From Prosapia bicincta (taxonomy: Eukaryota > Arthropoda > Insecta > Hemiptera > Cercopidae), in NCBI GenBank assembly GCA_036971475.1, contig JBAIZL010000002.1, positions 353,213,582 to 353,277,581 on the forward strand: a DNA stretch of 64,000 bases, given 5' to 3'. The position numbers were made by a program, and so were the translations under genes. Below, piece after piece: positions 56,632-64,000 of the stretch (positions are counted from its first letter, which is position 1; every line of letters begins with the position of its first letter). Under the pieces are notes generated by a model. That model was not told where the DNA came from. It did no database searches and saw nothing but the letters and a program-made list of their open reading frames with translations.

Positions 56632-58421
56632 CCCGTAATGTCATCAGATTCAAGTTTTATCACTTAATCAACTCCGATAACGAACAAGTATAATCATCAT
56701 TTGACATATAATGTACTGGGATTTTATATACTGGAAAGATTTTTGATTCATAATGCTGGTACTATAAGTAATCTACATCAATGTATGTTTATGCAAAAAT
56801 TTAAAGTATGAGAAACATTGTAATTAAATTCCCGTAATGTCATCAGATTGAAGTTTTATCACTTAATCAAATCCGATAACGAACAACTATAATCATCATT
56901 TGACATATAATGTACTGGGATTTTATATACTGGAAAGATTTTTGATACATAATGCTGGTACTATAAGTGATCAACATCAGTGTATGTTTATGCAAAAATT
57001 TAAAGTATGAGAAACATTGTAATTAAATTCCCGTAATGTCATCAGATTGAAGTTTTATCACTTAATCAAATCTGATAACGAACAAGTATAATCATCATTT
57101 GACATATAATGTACTGGGATTTTATATACTGGAAAGGTTTTTGATACATAATGCTGGCACTACAAGTAATCAACTTCAATATATGTTTATGCAAAAATCT
57201 AAAGTATGAGAAACATTGTAATTAAATTCCCGTAATGTCATCATATTCAAGTTTTATCACTTAATCAACTCCGATAACGAACAAGTATAATCATCATTTG
57301 ACATATAATGTACTGGGATTTTATATACTGGAAAGGTTTTTGATACATAATGCTGGTACTATAAGTATTCAACATCAATATATGTTTATGCAAAAATTTA
57401 AAGTATGAGAAACATTGTAATTAAATTCCCTTAATGTCATCAGATTGAAGTTTTATCACTTAATCAAATCCGATAACGAACAGGTATAATCATCATTTGA
57501 CATATAATGTACTGGGATTTTATATACTGGAAAGATTTTGATACATAATGCTGGTACTATAAGTAATCAACATCAATGTATGTTTATGCAAAAATTTAAA
57601 GTATGAGAAACATTGTAATTAAATTCCCGTAATGTCATCAGATTCAAGTTTTATCACTTAATCAACTCCGAATACGAACAAGTATAATCACCATTTGACA
57701 TATAATGTACTGGGATTTTATATACTGGAAAGATTTTTGATACATAATGCTGGTACCATAAGTAATCAATATCAATGTATGTTTATGCAAAAATTTAAAG
57801 TATGAGAAACATTGTAATTAAATTCCCGTAATGTCATCAGATTGAAGTTTTATCACTTAATCAAATCCGATAACGAACAAGTATAATCATCATTTGACAT
57901 ATAATGTACTGGGATTTTATATACTGGAAAGATTTTTGATACATAATGCTGGTACTATAAGTAATCAACATCAATGTATGTTTATGCAAAAATTTAAAGT
58001 ATGAGAAACATTGTAATTAAATTCCCGTAATGTCATCAGATTCAAGATTTATCACTTAATCAAATCCGATAACGAACAAGTATAATCATCATTTGACATA
58101 TAATGTACTGGGATTTTATATACTGGAAAGATTTTTGATACACATTGCTGCTACTATAAGTAATCAACATCAATGTATGTTTATGCAAAAATTTAAAATA
58201 TGAGAAACATTGTAATTAAATTCCCGTAATGTCATCAGATTCAAGTTTTATCACTTAATCAAATCCGATAACGAACACGTATAATCATCATTTGACATAT
58301 AAAGCACTGGGGTTTTATATACTGGATAGTTTTTTGATACATAATGCTGGTTCTATAAGTAATCAACATGAATGTATGTTTATGCAAAAATTTAAAGTAT
58401 GAGAAACATTGTAATTAAACT
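56632..58421 (+). repeat. 9-monomer HOR from P6/P1 hybrid to P9 (1790 bp)
   Basis: The order is P6/P1 hybrid, P2, P3, P4, P5, P6, P7, P8, P9. P5 has CCCTTAATG and GAACAGGTATAATC, P6 has CCGAATACG and GGTACCATAAG, and P9 has AACACGTATAATC, AAAGCACTGGGG and CAACATGAATG. The next monomer is a P10/P1 hybrid, which makes the period nine instead of ten. Confidence 0.83.
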
Positions 58422-60211
58422 CCCGTAATGTCATCAGATTCAAGTTTTATCACGTAATCAAATCCGATAACGAACAAGTATAATCATCATTTGACATATA
58501 ATGTACTGGGATTTTATATACTGGAAAGATTTTTGATTCATAATGCTGGTACTATAAGTAATCTACATCAATGTATGTTTATGCAAAAATTTAAAGTATG
58601 AGAAACATTGTAATTAAATTCCCGTAATGTCATCAGATTGAAGTTTTATCACTTAATCAAATCCGATAACGAACAACTATAATCATCATTTGACATATAA
58701 TGTACTGGGATTTTATATACTGGAAAGATTTTTGATACATAATGCTGGTACTATAAGTGATCAACATCAGTGTATGTTTATGCAAAAATTTAAAGTATGA
58801 GAAACATTGTAATTAAATTCCCGTAATGTCATCAGATTGAAGTTTTATCACTTAATCAAATCTGATAACGAACAAGTATAATCATCATTTGACATATAAT
58901 GTACTGGGATTTTATATACTGGAAAGGTTTTTGATACATAATGCTGGTACTACAAGTAATCAACTTCAATATATGTTTATGCAAAAATTTAAAGTATGAG
59001 AAACATTGTAATTAAATTCCCGTAATGTCATCATATTCAAGTTTTATCACTCAATCAACTCCGATAACGAACAAGTATAATCATCATTTGACAAATAATG
59101 TACTGGGATTTTATATACTGGAAAGGTTTTTGATACATAATGCTGGTACTATAAGTATTCAACATCAATATATGTTTATGCAAAAATTTAAAGTATGAGA
59201 AACATTGTAATTAAATTCCCGTAATGTCATCAGATTGAAGTTTTATCACTTAATCAAATCCGATAACGAACAAGTATAATCATCATTTGACATATAATGT
59301 ACTGGGATTTTATATACTGGAAAGATTTTGATACATAATGCTGGTACTATAAGTAATCAACATCAATGTATGTTTATGCAAAAATTTAAAGTATGAGAAA
59401 CATTGTAATTAAATTCCCGTAATGTCATCAGATTGAAGTTTTATCACTTAATCAACTCCGATAACGAACAAGTATAATCACCATTTGACATATAATGTAC
59501 TGGGATTTTATATACTGGAAAGATTTTTGATACATAATGCTGGTACTATAAGGAATCAATATCAATGTATGTTTATGCAAAAATTTAAAGTATGAGAACC
59601 ATTGTAATTAAATTCCCGTAATGTCATCAGATTGAAGTTTTATCACTTAATCAAATCCGATAACGAACAAGTATAATCATCATTTGACATATAATGTACT
59701 GGGATTTTATATACTGGAAAGATTTTTGATACATAATGCTGGTACTATAAGTAATCAACATCAATGTATGTTTATGCAAAAAATTAAAGTATGAGAAACA
59801 TTGTAATTAAATTCCCGTAATGTCATCAGATTCAAGATTTATCACTTAATCAAATACGATAACGAACAAGTATAATCATCATTTGACATATAATGTACTG
59901 TGATTTTATATACTGGAAAGATTTTTGATACACATTGCTGCTACTATAAGTAATCAACATCAATGTATGTTTATGCAAAAATTTAAAATATGAGAAACAT
60001 TGTAATTAAATTCCCGTAATGTCATCAGATTCAAGTTTTATCACTTAATCAAATCCGATAACGAACAAGTATAATCATCATTTGACATATATAGTACTAG
60101 GGTTTTATATACTGGATAGTTTTTTGATACATAATGCTGGTTCTATAAGTAATCAACATCAATGTATGTTTATGCAAAAATTTAAAGTATGAGAAACATT
60201 GTAATTAAATT
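58422..60211 (+). repeat. 9-monomer HOR from P10/P1 hybrid to P9 (1790 bp)
   Basis: The first monomer begins CACGTAATC (P10) and ends GATTCATAATG/TCTACATC (P1), so two monomers are fused. P2-P9 follow in order. Private sites include CACTCAATCAACTCC in P4, AAGGAATCAATATC in P6, GAGAACCATTG near 59595, AAAAAATTAAAG near 59779, AAATACGATAACG near 59851, CTGTGATTTTA near 59899 and ATATAGTACTAGGG near 60089. Confidence 0.83.
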
Positions 60212-63200
60212 CCCGTAATGTCATCAGATTCAAGTTTTATCACGTTAACAAATCCGATAACGAACAAGTATAATTATCATTTGACATATAATGTACTGGG
60301 ATTTTATATACTGGAAAGATTTTTGATACATAATGCTGGTACTATAAGTAATCAACATCAGTGTATGTTTATGCAAAAATTTAAAGTATGAGAAACATTG
60401 TAATTAAATTCCCGTAATGTCATCAGATTTATGTTTTATCACTTAATCAACTCCGATAACGAACAAGTATAATTATCATTTGACATATAATGTACTGGGA
60501 TTTTATATACTGGAAAAAGTTTTGATACATAATGCTGGTACTATAAGTAATTAACATCAATATATGTTTATGCAAAAATTTAAAGTATGAGAAACATTGT
60601 AATTAAATTCCCGTACTGTCATCAGATTCAAGTTTTATCACTTAATCAAATCCGATAACGAACAAGTATAATCATCATTTGACTTATAATGTACTGGGAT
60701 TTTATATACTGGAAAGATTTTTGATACATAATTCTGGTACTATAAGTAATCAACATCAATGTATGTTTATGCAAAAATTTAAAGTATGAGAAACATTGTA
60801 ATTAAATTCCCGTAATGTCATCAGATTCAAGATTTATCACTTAATCAAATCCGATAACGAACAAGTATAATCATCATTTGACATATAATGTACTGGGATT
60901 TTATATACTGGAAAGATTTTTGATACACATTGCTGCTACTATAAGTAATCAACATCAATGTATGTTTATGCAAAAATTTAAAATATGAGAAACATTGTAA
61001 TTAAATTCCCGTAATGTCATCAGATTGAAGTTTTATCACTTAATCAAATCCGATAACGAACAAGTATAATCATCATTTGACATATAATGTACTGGGATTT
61101 TATATACTGGAAAGATTTTTGATACATAATGCTGGTACTATAAGTGATCAACATCAGTGTATGTTTGTGCAAAAATTTAAAGTATGAGAAACATTGTAAT
61201 TAAATTCCCGTAATGTCATCAGATTGAAGTTTTATCACTTAATCAAATCTGATAACGAACAAGGATAATCATCATTTGACATATAATGTACTGGGATATT
61301 ATATACTGGAAAGGTTTTTGATACATAATGCTGGTACTATAAGTAATCAACATCAGTGTATGTTTATGCAAAAATTTAAAGTATGAGAAACATTGTAATT
61401 AAATTCCCGTAATGTCATCAGATTCAAATTTTATCACTTAATCAAATCCGATAACGAACAAGTATAATCATCATTTGACATATAAAGTACTGGGGTTTTA
61501 TATACTGGATAGTTTTTTGATACATAATGCTGGTTCTATAAGTAATCAACATCAATGTATGTTTATGCAAAAATTTAAAGTATGAGAAACATTGTAATTA
61601 AATTCCCGTAATGTCATCAGATTCAAGTTTTATCACTTAATCAAATCCGATAACGAACAAGTATAATCATCATTTGACATATAAAGTACTGGGGTTTTAT
61701 ATACTGGATAGTTTTTTGATACATAATGCTGGTTCTATAAGTAATCAACATCAATGTATGTTTATGCAAAAATTTAAAGTATGAGAAACATTGTAATTAA
61801 ATTCCCGTAATGTCATCAGATTCAAGTTTTATCACTTAATCAAATCCGATAACGAACAAGTATAATCATCATTTGACTTATAATGTACTGGGATTTTATA
61901 TACTGGAAAGATTTTTGATACATAATGCTGGTACTATAAGTAATCAACACCAATGTATGTTTATGCAAAAATTTAAAGTATGAGAAACATTGTAATTAAA
62001 TTCCCGTAATGTCATCAGATTCAAGATTTATCACTTAATCAAATCCGATAACGAACAAGTATAATCATCATTTGACATATAATGTACTGGGATTTTATAT
62101 ACTGGAAAGATTTTTGATACACATTGCTGCTACTAAAAGTAATCAACATCAATGTATGTTTATGCAAAATTTTTAATATGAGAAACATTGTAATTAAATT
62201 CCCGTAATGTCATCAGATTGAAGTTTTATCACTTAATCAAATCCGATAACGAACAAGTATATTCATCATATGACATATAATGTACTGGGATTTTATATAC
62301 TGGAAAGGTTTTTGATACATAATGCTGGTACTATAAGTAATCAACATCAGTGTATGTTTATGCAAAAATTTAAAGTATGAGAAACATTGTAATTAAATTC
62401 CCGTAATGTCATCAGATTCAAGTTTTATCACTTAATCAAATCCGATAACGAACAAGTATAATCATCATTTGACATATAAAGTACTGGGATTTTATATACT
62501 GGATAGATTTTTGATTCATAATGCTGGTACTATAAGTAATCTACATCAATGTATGTTTATGAAAAAAATTTAAAGAATGAGAAACATTGTAATTAAATTC
62601 CCGTAATGTCATCAGATTCAAGTTTTATCACTTAATCAAATCCGATAACGAACAAGTATAATCATCATTTGACCTATAATGTACTGGGATTTTATATACT
62701 GGAAAGATTTTTGATACATAATGCTGGTACTATAAGTAATCAACATCAATGTATGTTTATGCAAAAATTTAAAGTATGAGAAACATTGTAATTAAATTCC
62801 CGTAATGTCATCAGATTCAAGATTTATCACTTAATCAAATCCGATAACGAACAAGTATAATCATCATTTGACATATAATGTACTGGGATTTTATATACTG
62901 GAAAGATTTTTGATACACATTGCTGCTACTATAAGTAATCAACATCAATGTATGTTTATGCAAAAATTTAAAATATGAGAAACATTGTAATTAAATTCCC
63001 GTAATGTCATCAGATTGAAGTTTTATCACTTAATCAAATCCGATAACGAACAAGTATAATCATCATTTGACATATTATGTACTGGGATTTTATATTCTGG
63101 AAAGATTTTTGATACATAATGCTGGTACTATAAGTGATCAACATCAGTGTATGTTTATGCAAAAATTTAAAGTATGAGAAACATTGTAATTAAATTCCCG

Positions 63201-64000
63201 TAATGTCATCAGATTGAAGTTTTATCACTTAATCAAATCTGATTACGAACAAGTATAATCATCATTTGACATATAATGTACTGGGATTTTATATACTGGA
63301 AAGGTTTTTGATACATAATGCTGGTACTATAAGTAATCAACATCAGTGTATGTTTATGCAAAAATTTAAAGTATGAGAAACATTGTAATTAAATTCCCGT
63401 AATGTCATCAGATTCAAGTTTTATAACTTAATCAAATCCGATAACGAACAAGTATAATCATCATTTGACATATAAAGTACTGGGGTTTTATATACTGGAT
63501 AGTTTTCTGATACATAATGCTGGTTCTATAAGTAATCAACATCAATGTATGTTTATGCAAAAATTTAAAGTATGAGAAACATTGTAATTAAATTCCCGTA
63601 ATGTCATCAGATTCAAGTTTTATCACGTAATCAAATCCGATAACGAACAAGTATAATCATCATTTGACATATAATGTACTGGTATTTAATATACTGGAAA
63701 GATTTTTTGATACATAATGCTGGTACTATAAGTAATCAACATCAATGCATGTTTATGCAAAAATTTAAAGTATGAGAAACATTGTAATTAAATTCCCGTA
63801 ATGTCATCAGATTCAAGTTTCATCACTTAATCAAATCCGATAACGAACAAGTATAATCATCATTTGACATATAATGTACTGGGATTTTATATACTGGAAA
63901 GATTTTTGATACATAATGCTGGTACTATAAGTAATCAACATCAATGTATGTTTATGCAAAAATTTAAAGTATGAGAAACATTGTAATTAAATTCTCGTAA
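60212..64000 (+). repeat. Domain 4: rearranged, more variable monomers to the window end
   Basis: About 19 monomers use domain-3 types in a new order. P8 (ACACATTGCTGC) occurs at 60926, 62120 and 62916, with spacings of 1194 and 796 bp. P8 is followed directly by P2, P3 and P9 at 60926 and again at 62916, so the P9-P10-P1 step of domain 3 is missing. Singletons are frequent: CACGTTAACAAATCC near 60241, CAGATTTATG near 60424, CGTACTGTC near 60614, CATAATTCTGG near 60726, CAAAATTTTTAATATG near 62165 and TGAAAAAAATTTAAAG near 62560. The last monomer is near-canonical and the window ends inside the next copy. Confidence 0.8.
61406..61803 (+). repeat. Tandem duplicate of a P9/F-type monomer
   Basis: The units at 61406-61604 and 61605-61803 both carry ATAAAGTACTGGGG, GGATAGTTTTTTG and CTGGTTCTA. 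I see a single difference, CAAATTTTATC against CAAGTTTTATC. Elsewhere this variant class nearly always stands alone between other types, so this is a local one-monomer duplication. Confidence 0.85.

Larger units (their letters stand above)
48678..60211 (+). repeat. Domain 3: 9- and 10-monomer HORs
   Basis: About 58 monomers. The full order, best seen at 53651-55638, is P1 CATATTC/CGACTCC/GATTCATAATG/TCTACATC; P2 ATTGAAG/GAACAACTATAATC/GATCAACATCAG; P3 TCTGATAACG/ACTACAAG/CAACTTCAATATA; P4 CATATTC/AACTCC/AGTATTCAAC; P5 ATTGAAG/GATTTTGATAC; P6 CACCATTTG/CAATATC; P7 ATTGAAG; P8 CAAGATTTATC/ACACATTGCTGC/AAAATATGAG; P9 ATAAAGTACTGGGG/GGTTCTA; P10 CACGTAATC. Markers such as TCATCATATTC, GAACAACTAT and CAACTTCAATATA are confined to this domain, apart from the junction just upstream. 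Confidence 0.88.
1..64000 (+). repeat. Higher-order satellite DNA array, 199-bp monomer, about 322 copies
   Basis: Every part of the window is a copy of one unit. Taking position 1 as the first C of CCCGTAATG, landmarks in the common 199-bp form are TCCGATAACGAACAAG (about 42-57), CATTTGACATATAATG (67-82), two TACTGG copies (83-88 and 98-103), ACATAATGCTGGTAC (117-131), GCAAAAATTTAAAG (162-175) and GAAACATTGTAATTAAATT (181-199). The unit is about 27% G+C by hand count. Copies run head to tail in one orientation with no spacer, insertion or inversion, and neither array end is present. Monomer length is 197-200 bp. Near-nucleosomal unit length, AT-richness and multi-monomer HORs are typical of eukaryotic centromeric or heterochromatic satellites. 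The centromeric role is inference only. The family is not one I recognise. Confidence 0.98.

Noticed and set aside
1..64000. CRISPR array
   Set aside because: The repeats are contiguous 199-bp units with no unique spacers, and no cas-like gene is present.
1..64000. Transposon, LTR element or Helitron insertion
   Set aside because: No break in monomer periodicity, terminal repeat, target duplication or coding remnant was seen. All monomer joints stay in register.
1..64000. rRNA, tRNA or other structured RNA genes
   Set aside because: No tRNA arm motifs or rRNA-like conserved stretches occur, and the weak ACATT/AATGT pairing near the monomer joint is only five base pairs.

Overview
The whole window is one uninterrupted, head-to-tail tandem array of an AT-rich satellite DNA. 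The monomer is about 199 bp (197-200 bp) and roughly 27% G+C by hand count of the commonest form. About 322 copies fill the 64 kb, all in the same orientation. I see no gene, RNA gene, transposon, inverted block or unique spacer, and both window ends fall inside the array. Long satellite arrays of near-nucleosomal unit length with higher-order repeats (HORs) are a feature of eukaryotic centromeric, pericentromeric or subtelomeric heterochromatin, so the source is almost certainly a eukaryotic chromosome. I do not recognise the monomer as any named satellite and cannot name the organism.

I number the monomer from the first C of CCCGTAATG. The array is not a simple repeat. Individual copies carry diagnostic substitutions and indels, and these recur in fixed orders, so the monomers are grouped into HORs. 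Four domains are visible. Domain 1 (1-19849, about 100 monomers) is a mosaic of three cassettes, with tandem duplications of 7, 11 and 14 monomers (1388, 2186 and 2776 bp). Domain 2 (19850-47683, about 140 monomers) has a different set of monomer types in large HORs of 18, 26 and 32 monomers (3579, 5169 and 6362 bp), plus two 9-monomer derivatives. The 26-mer can be read as the 18-mer plus 8 duplicated monomers, and the 32-mer as the 26-mer plus 6 more. Domain 3 (47684-60211, about 63 monomers) opens with an interleaved junction and then runs in 9- and 10-monomer HORs (1790 and 1988 bp). Domain 4 (60212-64000, about 19 monomers) is a rearranged, more heterogeneous version of domain 3.

Domains 2 and 3 share a colinear run of five diagnostic monomers, so they descend from one HOR. 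Domain 1 is more distant but shares a distinctive variant class (ATAAAGTACTGGGG, GGATAG, CTGGTTCTA) with the others. Hybrid monomers sit at many HOR joints, which is what unequal exchange or gene conversion between out-of-register copies would leave.

The only open frames of about 60 codons are minus-strand frames of 63-64 codons, all in domain 1. They begin at GTG, span monomer joints and depend on chance satellite variants, so I do not call them genes. The window gives a readable record of stepwise HOR growth, but I find no evidence of a new protein-based or RNA-based system.
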